This document shows positions 10,062 through 24,126 of a stretch of 64,000 nt of DNA, one piece after another. The notes under the pieces are model-generated. The model saw only the letters and a list, made by a program, of their open reading frames with translations, was not told the origin of the DNA and ran no database searches. Origin of the DNA: Adiantum capillus-veneris. Its lineage: Eukaryota > Streptophyta > Polypodiopsida > Polypodiales > Pteridaceae. The stretch's first letter is position 1, and the number at the start of each line of letters is the position of its first letter. Where the stretch lies: positions 72,677,910 to 72,741,909 of the forward strand of contig CM043960.1 of the NCBI GenBank assembly GCA_014529385.2, written 5' to 3'. Made by a program: the position numbers and the translations under genes.

Positions 10062-11922
10062 TTTGTGATCGTTCCATCAACATCTGAAATCACAATTCTT
10101 GTGTTCCACTTCCATAGATAGATCCTGGCATCCACCTGTAAACAACTATTTTTAGATGCCCATCAATAAGCAAACGAACTGGCAACATTGGAGAAACAAT
10201 AATCACCTGTGTCTTGCCAAGTACACTTGAGAAGGTGAATGTGACTTTGTTGGGACCATCATTGAGGCTTAAGGAAGCGAGTTGTACTGAAGTTGGGACA
10301 TATGTACGCACCTTGGTTTTTTGTTGCCATTTCAAATACCCATTCTTCTGCAAGAGGCTGTCGGTAACGGGAGTTCTGATAGCTACACTTGCAGCAGCTA
10401 ATAATGCTTGATTTGACAACGAAGAAGCCTTCTCTATCCTAGACCACCTGAGCAAGAAAGGCCACAATCTCCACTTGGAAGGAGAAGAGACAGTAGCAAG
10501 AGTACCAGGACTTCCTACATTGCCAGTTGCATTGCAATCTGATATCTCCTCTTTCTCTGAATCAGCAACTGCATTCCCTGAATGCTCTTCCGGTAAGATA
10601 GCACTGCTCTCCGAAAGAGGAAAGACATCACCATCTAAGCCTTCGTGTACAGATGATTCAAAATCCCAAGAAAGTGAGTCCCTATTCATTCCACAATCAT
10701 AAGGCACGTCATCATTCACCCCTTCTTCAACTGTTACACAGTCAAAGCTAGCAAACACTTCATTTTCATCCCCATTAACATCAGCATTACAATTATTCTC
10801 ACCACTGCGATCATCTTCTAAACCCTCGAAAGTATCTTCTGTCCACATTTCTACTAAAAGTGAATCATTTTTAACACACGAATTTGAGTCACTTGCATAA
10901 TTTTCTGTCACCTTGACATTCGAGAAGGTAAGAGATTTTTGTAAAGTTGACTCCTCCATTGCAAAAATCGATGTACCATGATCTTCCACATTCACAATTG
11001 TATTAGTGCCACTCCCTCTATCTGATTTTACTGAGTCTTGACATGCAAGAGACACCCCCTCCCAATTTCGCCTACCTTCAAAAGATGAGTTAACCGTCCT
11101 TCTCACATCCATAGAAATAGAAACATCTTTTGGATTTGTCACTTCGCCTCTGTTATGAGCCTGTGGAGGTTCAAAGCCCTTTTGGCCGTTCATACTAGAG
11201 ACAAACCTGACATTTCGCAGACCTGGGTGTGATCCATCACCACTACTGGCTTGTTCCTTTGCCTCCTGACTATCTTCCTGCATCCTTAACACCTCCACGC
11301 AATGGCTGCCATTTTCTGTACATGCAGCTTCTAAACCAAATTCTCTGTTATGAGCTTCCGACCTTTCTGAACTCAATTGGCTGCCCTCCCTACCATCTAG
11401 ATTCAATTCATCACAAACCCCATTATCTAGTTCCTGTTGTATTGCTGACCACTCTTCCTGCATGGCATTCTTCATCTCAACAAAACCAGCCATATCAGGG
11501 AAAATAGCGCTCACGTTTGAACCCTGTGCTTCCTGAGCATCCACTTTGGCATCTGTCCCAACTACACTTTCAAATTCGCCTTCTTGTCCATTACTCCCAA
11601 AAGAAGAGGAACCATCAGGTAACACAGAACATGTCCCTTCATCGAGTTCCACTTCCTTCTCAAAATAAGCCTCACCTCTACTATCAAGAATCATATGAAA
11701 ATCAGCCGGAATATCATTGACAGAAATGTCCACAATCTTTTCCTGCCTTTTGAGGACGCCCTGAAAATCCCCAAACTTTACATACCAGGGAGAACTTTTG
11801 AAAGTCCCATCCTCTTGCTGCACAACAATTATGTCCACAGCACCCCCAAATGGCTGGAAGGGTCCAGCGACGGCATATACACCCTGTGTGAGGTAACTGC
11901 CAAGCATGCCAACGGCATACAT
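10062..11922 (-). CDS. PAH: Phosphatidate phosphohydrolase (lipin/PAH family), first two coding exons
   Basis: The enzyme removes phosphate from phosphatidate to give diacylglycerol for membrane and storage lipid synthesis, acting at the ER. Exon 1 (11922-10207) starts [16 protein letters not shown] and runs into the lipin N-terminal domain ([11 protein letters not shown], then [13 protein letters not shown]). A long acidic, Ser-rich linker follows, then [11 protein letters not shown] and [14 protein letters not shown] 71-bp GT-AG intron (10206-10136) leads to exon 2 (10135-10062), which reads [17 protein letters not shown] then DVDGTIT, the catalytic DxDxT motif of the HAD-type LNS2 domain. 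A GTAAGT donor follows at 10061. An ATG three codons upstream (11931) is possible, but plant homologues begin at MYAVG/MNAVG. The conserved middle segment I know from Arabidopsis PAH1 was not seen in the linker. Later exons, about 200 residues of LNS2, were not found in the window: either introns are very long or the gene is truncated. Confidence 0.9.
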
Positions 11923-11982
11923 CCTGACCATACATCAAACCTGTGCACATGCTTCTATTGGAAGCTTGCTTTCATGCTTTAA

Positions 11983-13350
11983 GATCAAACAAAGCAGAAA
12001 TGACGGAGTAGGGAGATGAACAAGGCTTGTAAGTCCCAACTTGATTGCTGCCTATTCCCGCATGCCCCAGATTAAGCCCAACATCAAAGAGAAAACATCC
12101 AGGTTTTGACTTTTGCAGAAAATCCCGCATGCAGGGACCGCTTCTGCTACAGCTAAAAATTTAACAAGCAACGGCACCTGCGTCCTCAGATAATTGCTTC
12201 AAAATACGTGGAGTACCCGTCAAAGCCCTCCACGTCAGCCGATCGTTCAATGGCCAGGAGATGGCAAACATCATGCAATTTTCTGCCAAGAAGAATAAGA
12301 ATGCAGCCCACAAGTATCAACAGAGGTACCTAAGTGCACAGGAGTTCGTAAAGAAAGGGTTTATGGTGGCAATGGTTGGAAAAGGAATCAGCTTACCAAC
12401 GCGAAAGTGCTCTGATGACGAGAAACGGAAAATCCCAGTTTGAAAAAAACCTAGGGCTGAGATAAGCACAAAGATGAAGAGGGGGCCTGGAAAGCTAAAA
12501 TACAAGCTGGAAACCGTTAGTATATCTATGTGCTTCTACTGGCGATGGCGGTGGTGGCGATGGCGAGGCTTCGTAATCGAAAGCGCTCAGGTGAATAGCA
12601 TTCTGTAGACGGACCCTGCCACGTACGCAACGCTTTTAAGAACCTTTAACAACCTTAAACCAAATTTAAGCCCAAACATGAGAGTCGGGACCTAGATATT
12701 AGCTATGGGGCCATGGCATTACCAAATGTTGTCCTAACCCTTAGGACCTCGTCACTAATGGACACCTCCTTAGAGCATAGTTGCGCCCGGTGTAGCAAGG
12801 GTAAGAGAGAAAAAGCAGACCTTTGGTTGCATCCGCAGAGAAAGATAGTTTCACCTGCATAGGAGGAGAGATTATCGATGGAAAACGAACACTCTGATTG
12901 GGCAAATCTGGAGAGAAAAACTCTCCTACGTTTCTTTTCGGAATGATAGCTTAAACCTTTGAAAACCGTAGGGGTTAGCGTAGCTTTAGCAGGGCTTCTA
13001 CAATCATGCACAGAAAAGTGGATTATCTAAAGATGGAGTCCTTCCTCCTCCCACTCCCCCCACAAACGATGGGTGCGACTCAGCTCTTAGGGAGGTGGGA
13101 TCAAGGAGTAATCTTTGATGGCTCATACGGAATCCAATTGGAATCTCAAAAGAATATGGGAATCAATTGGTGTCCTCGAACTAAGTCTTTGAATGTTGCA
13201 CGCTGCCTCTAAGTTTGGAGGATAGCGTGGTGAGTTCACACACTAATTTTGGTAGTTCACAAAATTGGACATGGTGATAATAGGAGCGTTTGGGGAAAGA
13301 GGGAGTGAAGGTGGGAGAAAAAGTGGGAGGGCCCTCGTCAAGCCAAGGTG
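11983..13350. other. Region upstream of PAH, no gene recognised
   Basis: Should contain the PAH promoter and 5' leader on the minus strand. I could not place a TATA box or transcription start. Short frames such as 12261-12443 have no recognisable domain. Confidence 0.4.
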
Positions 13351-13353
13351 GTC

Positions 13354-13435
<82 letters not shown>
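13354..13435. repeat. Compound (CT)n(AC)n microsatellite
   Basis: About 55 bp of CT repeats pass directly into about 27 bp of AC repeats. Low-complexity frames across it are not genes. Confidence 0.95.
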
Positions 13436-13439
<4 letters not shown>

Positions 13440-14389
13440 CGACTAGTTCCCAAGCTAGTCTCTAGTTTGTTGTGTCTATAGGTTGGGCTTTGTATGTGTG
13501 CATTTGTGTAGTCTCTTCTTGGTCATACTCGGTCCCATGGCTGGAAATCAAGAGCCCAAGTTGTTTGACGACCTCATGCTTGAGGATGGGCAAACAACAC
13601 TTATATGTCTTGTTGGTGATGCATTTCGCAATCAAAGTGTACACTACTTGTGATGAGGAGACATGATAGACGACGTACTCAAAGTCCATGGGATAACATG
13701 TGATATTCCGAAGTGCAAGATGGGACATCCCCTACGATATCACCTTCTTGCAAAGTCTCGAAGATCGCATACGAGAAGCAATCTCGTGCATAAGTGCGAA
13801 TAGAATATGCAAGCACAGGACGCTCGTGAGGTCAAGAAAGCCAAAAAAGCTCGAGATGCACTTGAGCAATCTGCAAAAATAGAAAGGGGCTCCAAAGAGA
13901 TATTTGTCAACCTCAAGGTATCACTGGCCGTGGAATCCTACCTTCATGATAAAGAGGATCGAATGGCCAATATTTGGAGGACCATTGCGGATGGATTTAA
14001 TAAGCACAAAAGTCCATGGTTATTTTGCATCTACTTCATTATATTCAAAATTCAAATTTGGTGTACTATTTAGACGTAATTCATTTTCATTAGACACGTT
14101 CAAGTGGCAAGTACTCCAAATAATGTGATGTGTCACATGATTCTAATAAGGAGGGCTCCGCGGGATCGACATCGGTATAGGCATATGGTCACCTCTTTTT
14201 GCCAAGTCTTTTGTCGTGTGGAAAATGTACAATGACTCATGAGCATTCATATATTGTAGGAGGGACTCCAAACCACTGTTGATCAAGGTCCTTTGTTGGG
14301 ACGCCAACCAAAATTGGTGCCAAAAGGAGTTTTCTTGAGGGGTCTTCCATACCCTCTTCTATGAGTTCGCTACCCAAGGTAATTGCAAA
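13436..14389. other. No gene recognised between the microsatellite and Copia B1
   Basis: A short frame at 13807-14073 is Lys/Ala-rich and somewhat coding-like (SLAVESYLHDKEDRMANIW) but I do not recognise it. Nothing else is supported. Confidence 0.35.
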
Positions 14390-14394
14390 ATATG

Positions 14395-14620
14395 TGTTAC
14401 CATATACATGTGGGCGTGATGTGTGTGAACACATTAGGACCGCCGAGGCATTTTTTCCCTCTTTAGGAAGTTTTTTTCCCTCAAGCATTGTATATACGCC
14501 GATCACTCTAGGGCTATCTATCTTTCCATTGCACACTAAGTAACATTCTCCATTGTGTGCCTTGAGCTTCATTCGTCTTCTCCAAGCTGTGTGCGTTTCT
14601 CTGCAACCCTAATTCCAACA
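14395..14620 (+). repeat. 5' LTR of Copia B1 (226 bp)
   Basis: Starts TGTTACCATATACATGTGGG and ends CCCTAATTCCAACA, just before the tRNA-iMet-type primer site. Confidence 0.92.
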
Positions 14621-14982
14621 ATTGGTATTAGAGCAGCTTACGTCCTCCCGGGCTTAGTCGCCAGCTGCTCCAGCACACGCCTGCTCACTTTCGTCGATTA
14701 CAGTGAGGTTTGCCAAGCGTTCGCAGGTTGACAAAAATTTTGGGAGAACTTGTAGAGCTCAGTCTGCTTAGATTTTTGAATCGGACTCATTTCAGCCTCC
14801 GTTTCCACTACAGGCAGGTCTGCACATGCAATTTTGTCATTTTGTGCAGAATTTCTGTCAGTGTCGATTTTTGCATAACAGGTGCCTTACAGTCTTCTAC
14901 GGTTTGTGCTATATAGCACGTGTTGTTCCCTCTTCATTTTTCCTCTTTTCGGGCAGTTTTCACATCAGGTGCAGCATTTACC

Positions 14983-17900
14983 ATGGCTGACAACAACACA
15001 GATGTGTTCAAGATGTCTATTGTTGTGGACACATTGGATGGGGACAATTACCCTATGTGGGCTTACATGATGCAACATGTTCTTGTGTCAAAGGGCGTCT
15101 GGAATATTGTGCATGGCAGTGATGTACGTCCTGGTTCTGAGGATGCACGCGATGTTGAGAATGTTGCAGGTCTTGCTGCAAGGATTGCCACTATTAGAGT
15201 TGTTTTGCCTACGGTAGAACAATCTCGTTGGGATGTAAAGGATGCGCAGGCTCATGCATTGATTGTGTTGTCTGTGAAGCGCTTCATTCAACAAAATCTG
15301 CAAAACAGGCTTGGGATATTCTAGCAGGTCTTTATGCAAGTCGCAATGAGGCTAGTACTAGGAGACTTATGACCCAAGGAAATCCAGAAGTTGTCAAGTT
15401 TAATGTACTATGCACATTGTTGTTGCAAGAGTCACTTTCCAGAAAAAACAGGACTAGGCAACGTGCAGTTGAACAGGCTTTTATTGCTTCTCATAAAAAG
15501 GGTGGTAATAACAGCAATACAGCCACTTCTTATGGTTCTGTTGCGAGTGGAAAAAATTCTATTCGTAATGCTTGTGCTAGCAGCAATTCGTCTGGAAATT
15601 CTGGTGATAAGGGAAAAAAGAGAATGCGTTGCCATTATTGTAAAGCTAATAATCACTTGATCAAGTCGTGTCCTAAGTTGAAGTCCAAAGAGGCTAAGAA
15701 GAAAGAGGGTGGTTCCATTGCAAATGCTGGTTCCACTACAAATGCAGCCATTGTTGAGTCTTCTCTGAAAGGAGACTGTGTTGCTGATGTTGATGCAGAA
15801 TGGGCTTTTAGTGCAAAGTGCACTTACAATCCCGATGTCCATGATGCATGCTTGTCAGTTTGCTGCAGATTCACATGTGTGGTATTTCGATAGTGGTGCT
15901 ACAAAGCACATTACCTCACATCGTGAATTCTTCACCTCTCTCGAGTCTGTCCCTCATGGGAATTCAGTCACTTGTGCCAACAATGCCTCTTATCTGGTTC
16001 AGGGAGTTGGAAAGATTGTGCTACTGCTGCAAATGGCAATTCCTTCACACTTGTTAATGCACTTTATGTACCTGGGATCAAGAAGAATCTCTTGTCTGTA
16101 TCCGCACTTGCTAGACTTGGACTTGTAATCAAATTTGTGGATGATAGATGTACAGTTCATGATCTCAGTTTTGGTGATGAAATTGTTGCATTTGGCCTTT
16201 TTTGTGCCGTGGGCTGTATAGCTCACTTTGTATGACAAGTCTGGACAAAATTTTGCAAATGCTGTTGTAGATTCAAGGGATATTTCAGATGCAAAACTTT
16301 GGCATGCATGTTTTGATCATCTAAATTTTGCCAGTTTGCTGCGTTTGTTGCTTCTTTGCCGCCTCTTGAAGCACCTGTCAAACATGTTTGTGAAGGTTGT
16401 ATTTTGGTAAGATGCAACGTTCTAAGTTTCCAAAGGATGGTTCAGTTCGGGCCACATGCAGGTTGCAACTTGTGCATAGTGATGTTTGTGGGCCCATGCA
16501 AACTCCGTCCTTGGGCAATTACCTTTACTTCGTGACTTTCATTGATAATTACTCCAGGCATGCATGGGTATTTCTGCTTAAAGCAAAGTCCAAAGTTTTT
16601 ATGTGCTTCAAACAATTTCTGGCTATGGTTAAAAATGTCTCGAAATGTACTATGGGCACCCTCCATTCCGATCGAGGGGGGGAGTATATGTCTCATGAAT
16701 TCAATGCATTTCTGGCTAGTCGTGGGATAAAACACCAATGTACAGTGCCTTATACACCTCAGCAAAATGGTGTGGTTGAGAGGAAAAACAGGTCACTTAC
16801 GGAAATGGCACGATGTATGGTCAAAAGTCAAGCTTTGCCGCATTCTTCTTGGCTTGAGGCCATCATGTGTGCCACTTATGTACTAAACAGGTGTCCTACG
16901 AAAGCTTTGCAGTCTATTACTCCATATGAAGCATGGCATGATAGAAAGCCTTCTATTGAGCACATGCGTGTTTTTGGATGTTTGGCATATGCTTTGGTGC
17001 CACAAACACAGCGCAGAAAATTGGATGATAAGGCTGTCAAATGTTTTTTTTTTGTTATAGTGCTGAAAGCAAAGGTTACAGGTTGTATCATCCGCAAACA
17101 AAATGTATTCTTGTTTCACGGGATGTAGTGTTTGTGGAAGATTCTGTTCAGCCCTTGTTGTCATGTACTAGAGACAGTAATGTAAGCTCATAGGACATTT
17201 ATGACACTCTGTTGCCTCTTTTCAGTGGTGGAAATACGAATGTAAGTTCCAATGAAGCAAATGTACATGGGGGTTTCTGAAAATGTTATAGATCAGCCTA
17301 TTACTGATGCAGATGTACATGGTGTACTTGATGAGGAAAGAGCTGAAAATGAGCAGGCTAGAGGTATGCCAAAATGGCTGGTGCACACTTTGCATGATAG
17401 TAAATTGGATGCACCTTTGTCTATTCATACTCGTTCAGGCTCTTGCCATGCATCTTATGCATCAATTGTTATGATTTGGCTGTGTCTAGCTTACATGATG
17501 TTGAGGAGACTCTGTCTTTTGATGAAGCACAGAGTTCAAAAAATTGGATGGCTGCCATGCAATCAGAATATGATGCACTTATAGAAAATGACAAGTGGAC
17601 TTTATGTGATTTTCCTCCTGGCAAAAAGGCCATTGGTACGAAGTGGGTTTACAAGTTGAAACGCAAGCCGGATGGTGAGATCTATCGCCATATGGCTCGA
17701 CTTGTTGCAAAGGGTTATGCACAGCAAAAAGGCATAGATTATGAAGAGAATTTTGCTCCCACTTGTCGTATGACTACTATGCGTTTTCTATGTGCATTGG
17801 CAGCTCATTTTGGTTGGGATGTACATCAATCAAACATTGTTACTGCTTTCTTGAATGGTGACATATTTGAGGAAGTTTATGTAACGCAGCCTTGCTGTTT

Positions 17901-19041
17901 TGTCAAGAAAGGACAAGAGGAGAAAGTGTGCAAATGTAACAAGGCTTTGCATGGGTTGAATCAATCTCCTCGTGCTTGGTATGAGAAAGCTGACACTCAT
18001 TTGGTCAAACAAGGCTTTCGTAACAGTCCAACAGAAAGCACATTGTATGTAAAGTGTGAGGGTGATGTACTTCTCATTGTGGTTCTTTATGTAGATGATT
18101 TGCTGATCACTGGACCAAATGAGAGACATATTGCTGAAGTTAAGGCTGATTTGAATGCTACTTTCAAGATGAAAGGGTTGTTGCATCATTATTTGGGCAT
18201 ACAGTTTAAGCAGTGTGATGGTGGTATTAATAGCCTTGTGTCAAAAAAAGTTACATAGAGACATTTCTATGTAAATTTGGACTTGAGCATTGCAAACCTA
18301 TTGCCACTCCCATGGAAACAGGTTTGAAGTTGAGTCTACATGATGTTGGTGATCCTGCTGATGTCACTCTTTACCAAACTGTTGTTGGCTGCCTCATTTA
18401 TGTATGCAACACGAGGCCGGATATTCAGTTTGCAGTCTCACAATTCAGCAGATTTATGCATAGCCTAGGGTCTAAGCATTGGCAGGCTGTCAAGAGGATT
18501 TTCCGCTACCTTAGTGGCACTTTACATCTTGGCTTGTTTTATCCCAAGGGGGGATCATTGCCGCCAGACTTACATGCTTTTTCGAACTCAGAGTGAGCTG
18601 GTTGTTTTGACATGAGAGTGTCCACAAGTGGTTTTTGTTTCATGCTTGGCAGTTCATGTATATCATGGTTGAGCAAGAAGCAACCTACGGTGGCCACTTT
18701 GAGTTGTGAGGCTGAGTACAGGGCAGTCTTCACAGCTACGGTTGAGTGTGTATGGCTCAGACGCCTTATGGCTGATTTGGGTGTTGGACAGGACACTGCC
18801 AACATTCTACATTGACAGTCAGAGCGCATTGGCAATTGCGAGGAACCCAGTTTTTCATGCTCGCACAAAGCACATTGAGGTGCATTACCACTATGTCAGG
18901 GCGAGGCTCTCAGCAGGAGAGATCAGCTTGGCTTATGTGCCAACACAGGACAACCTTGCAGATCTTTTCACAGAGGCATTGTCTCGTGAGAAGCTTGAAG
19001 CTTTCCGCAAAGCTTTGGGTTTACTCCCCTTTGTGGACTGA
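14983..19041 (+). pseudogene. gag-pol coding region of Copia B1
   Basis: Order of parts: a UBN2-type gag (LDGDNYPMWAYMM) and CCHC knuckle CHYCKANNHLIKSC near 15640; protease near 15880; GAG-pre-integrase and integrase core (HSDVCGPMQTPS, then HSDRGGEY and PQQNGVVERKNRS) at 16400-17000; reverse transcriptase (KWVYKLKRKPDG, LYVDDLLITG) at 17600-18250; RNase H (WAGCF region, then DSQSALAIARNPVFHARTKH) to 19041. Integrase preceding RT is diagnostic for Ty1/Copia. Broken; treated as a fossil. Confidence 0.9.
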
Positions 19042-19116
19042 TCATGTCCTCAAGGCATGGCACTTCCCTTTACTCATGTGCTAGCTCTCGTTCACCGTAT
19101 CACTCCAGGGGGGATT

Positions 19117-19467
19117 TGTTACCATATACATGTGGTAGTGATGTGTGTGAACACACTACGACCGCCGGGGCATTTTTTCCCTCTTTAGGAGGTTTTTTTC
19201 CCTCGAGCATTGTATACACACCCATAACTCTAGGGCTATCTATCTTTCCATTGCACACTCAGTAACACTCTCCATTGTGTGCCTTGAGCTTCCTTCGTCT
19301 TCTCCAAGCTGTGTGCGTTTCTCTGCAACCCTTATTGTATATACGCCCATCACTCTAGGGCTATCTATCTTTCCATTGCACACTAAGTAACACTCTCCAT
19401 TGTGTGCCTTGAGCTTCCTTCGTCGTCTCCAAGTTGTGTGCGTTTCTCTGCAACCCTAATTCCAACA
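19117..19467 (+). repeat. 3' LTR of Copia B1 with internal tandem duplication
   Basis: Same ends as the 5' LTR, but about 130 bp of its 3' half (from ATTGTATATACGCCCATCAC to CCAACA) occurs twice in tandem, making it about 351 bp against 226. The second unit looks closer to the family consensus than the first. Confidence 0.88.
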
Positions 19468-19472
19468 ATATG

Positions 19473-19930
19473 CTTGAATCTTCTCACGTGCTATGTCTCT
19501 ATATGCATTATGCATTTTTTTTTGCCCAACTTCCTAAGATTCCTTTGAGAATTGTTTGTGCATTTGTTTTGGTTAGTTCCATTTCCATTTGCAAGGTACC
19601 TCTTGGCACATGGTTGGTGACTCACCATTCTCGAACTCTTTTCTTCCACTCATGTTGTTTTCAAGACATGGGCACTGAAACTTGACTTCCCACATAGCCA
19701 TATGCCCTTTTATAGGCAACCCCCGAGCTTGGCTTCACCTTGGGGGTTCACCTCTTAGACATGTAAGTTACCATGTGAGTTTAATAAATGGGTCTTTTAA
19801 ATGCCAAAATTTTAAAATTTTAACAGGATTGTATTAACAAAAAGGGCTTTTTAATTGATTTGAGAAAAAAAGCTATAAGTTTTAGAAGAAAAAGGGGTCA
19901 CTTTATTACCATAATCATATAAGTAAAGGG
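19473..19930. other. No gene recognised
   Basis: Sequence between Copia B1 and the Gypsy fragment E. Only chance frames seen. Confidence 0.4.
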
Positions 19931-20290
19931 GTTTTTTAATTTCCCTTTGAACACACTCTATATGAATAGTTTCTTAATGTGAGACCATGGAGGACTGGAC
20001 CATGCAAATCTCCACCCAACCGTTCCATATATAGACTCTTAGTCTCTAAATATAGCGCCCCTTCACCGCATGTCCGTCCTGGCCCTTGGCCTGACATTAC
20101 TCCCCCCTTGGAGAAGCGTTTTCGTCCTCGAAAACACAAGTGGTAGTATTTTTGTAAGAACACTGATATTTTCCTTATTGGCATCCCATACCCGGGCCAA
20201 TTTTCCATAAGACCGATATTTGGTGCAGTGAGGAGGTTCAATGAAACCAAGAGCAACATCTTGATTTTCAACATTGTTGTCCCTTTGCAA
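19931..20290 (-). mobile_element. 3' end fragment of an old Gypsy element E
   Basis: On the minus strand a frame ending VFSRTKTLLQGGSNV is followed by the purine run CTCCAAGGGGGGAG and then TGTCAGGCC, the usual layout of pol C-terminus, polypurine tract and start of a 3' LTR (LTR start about 20096). The LTR side continues leftwards to about 19930 before I lose it. Only this end is present. Confidence 0.5.
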
Positions 20291-20335
20291 CCACTTGTAT
20301 CTAAATGGTAAATTTATAACTCACTTCAGTACTTT

Positions 20336-22757
<2,422 letters not shown>

Positions 22758-22760
22758 TTT

Positions 22761-22777
22761 GGTGCCCCCACTAAGGA
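22761..22777 (+). other. Candidate primer binding site of Gypsy C
   Basis: TGGTGCCCCCACTAAGG lies three bases after the inferred LTR end. The position fits a primer site, but I could not assign the tRNA with confidence. Confidence 0.5.
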
Positions 22778-22867
22778 GGGCTTCTAAGACCCTTCAGTTT
22801 ACAATGCTGAAAGTAACGCACGCCATCAATCATGGACGAATGGCTAAAGGAATTTTCTAACTAGAGG

Positions 22868-23799
22868 ATGGAAGAAGATGAGACTAAAGAGGCACTAGCC
22901 GCCTTCATCGAAGTACTACTGCCATGCTGCAGTGTCCTCAGTATTCAAGAGGTAAATTCTCCATCTCATGTTGCTCGTTCTACCCACAAATTGAGAGCAT
23001 CAGGTGGGAGGTCGGTGAAGTGCCATCACTGTTGTCAACCAAGACACACTGTCAAAATGAGTGCTAGCAACGAAGGCAGCGAAGGGATTGAAATCGTCTA
23101 CATCGACATTCATCGCGAAGAAGTCATTCACATCAAAGAAGGAAAGAAAACGCTGAGGCCTCTTTTCCCTAAAGAAACTGCAGTCAAAGTTATAACCTTT
23201 ACTCCAAAATGGCCTAAAGGGGCTGCTCGAGCCAAAGGTAAGGAGAAGATAAGCCAGTCTGGAAACACATGACCCCGAAGGGAGAAGCATCTGGCCAAGC
23301 AAGTGCTTCAAGCTCAGAAAGTCGGGTTGTACCCAGCTTGCCAAAGAGGAAGTCATCCGAAGCTAAGCGGCGGAAGGTCGCCTACCGATTTGCACGACGC
23401 ATGCGAGTGCTACCAATCCACTTCGACAATCCTGAAGAATAAGTGGTAAGAAGATTCCCATGTCCCAGGGAAGAGTGGTTCGGCTACTGCTCCCGCTGTT
23501 TTGGAAGACGGGTAGAGGATCTCCCTCCTCTCCCTGTACAACTTATCATGAAGAAGCTCTCCACCACGGGTGAAACCCAGTGGGCTAGAAATGAGTTGCA
23601 GCTGAATGGAGTGGAATTCATGCAATACGCCGACTACGGAAATTATATGCAATTGCTACTAGCCACGAGGCTGGGAGTGGTCAGACGCATCGCCATCACC
23701 CCGTACGTGCTAAGCGACGAAAGAAAGGTAGAGCCCATGAAAGACGACGACCTCCTGTGGATGTGCCGACTCATCAACACTGACACGGTAAGAGTATAA
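22868..23799 (+). pseudogene. Extra coding sequence upstream of gag in Gypsy C (ORF1-like)
   Basis: Two frames (22868-23272 and 23443-23799) have coding-like composition but no domain I recognise. The second contains EEWFGYCSRCFGRR and a hydrophobic C-terminal half. Ogre-type elements carry an ORF1 of unknown function ahead of gag, and position and size suit that. Function unknown. Confidence 0.45.
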
Positions 23800-24126
23800 G
23801 TAAGTACTTCACCCTCTGTGCATGATGGAAAACGAGCCGACATCATTCCCATTTAGATTCCTGCAGCATATGCATGTGAATATCTATGAAGATAGAAAAT
23901 CTTCTACCAACAGAAGATCGTGTACCTATTCGGTGCGGCGGTACTAGGAGAAATCCTTAATTCCCCAAACCCTATCATTCTCCCTATATTGGATAAACAT
24001 CATTCCTTTAATGTTTCTATCTTTATCCCGTTTTAACCTATCCACCCAATCCTGTAAAAAGCCGCTATGAGCCGCTACTGTCATTGATCTATAAAAAAAG
24101 AAAAAGAAAAAAAGGTTTGTAATTTC

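Larger units (their letters stand above)
14395..19467 (+). mobile_element. Ty1/Copia retrotransposon B1 (family B)
   Basis: 5' LTR 14395-14620, primer site TGGTATTAGAGC at 14623-14634, gag-protease-integrase-RT-RNase H, purine tract AGGGGGGATT before the 3' LTR (19117-19467). It is flanked by a perfect 5-bp duplication ATATG (14390-14394 and 19468-19472). The LTRs differ at about 14 of 212 compared positions (6-7%), the oldest copy dated here. The coding region is broken in about ten places. The same family recurs at 36021-41178. Confidence 0.93.

Noticed and set aside
10214-11982. Several plus-strand frames opposite PAH
   Set aside because: Shadows of the PAH exon; the minus strand has the lipin domains and splice sites.
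12261-12443. 60-codon frame beginning MANIMQFSAKK
   Set aside because: Short, no recognised domain, no supporting context.
13807-14073. Lys/Ala-rich frame upstream of Copia B1
   Set aside because: Some coding character but no domain, and the frame ends without structure; not strong enough to call a gene.
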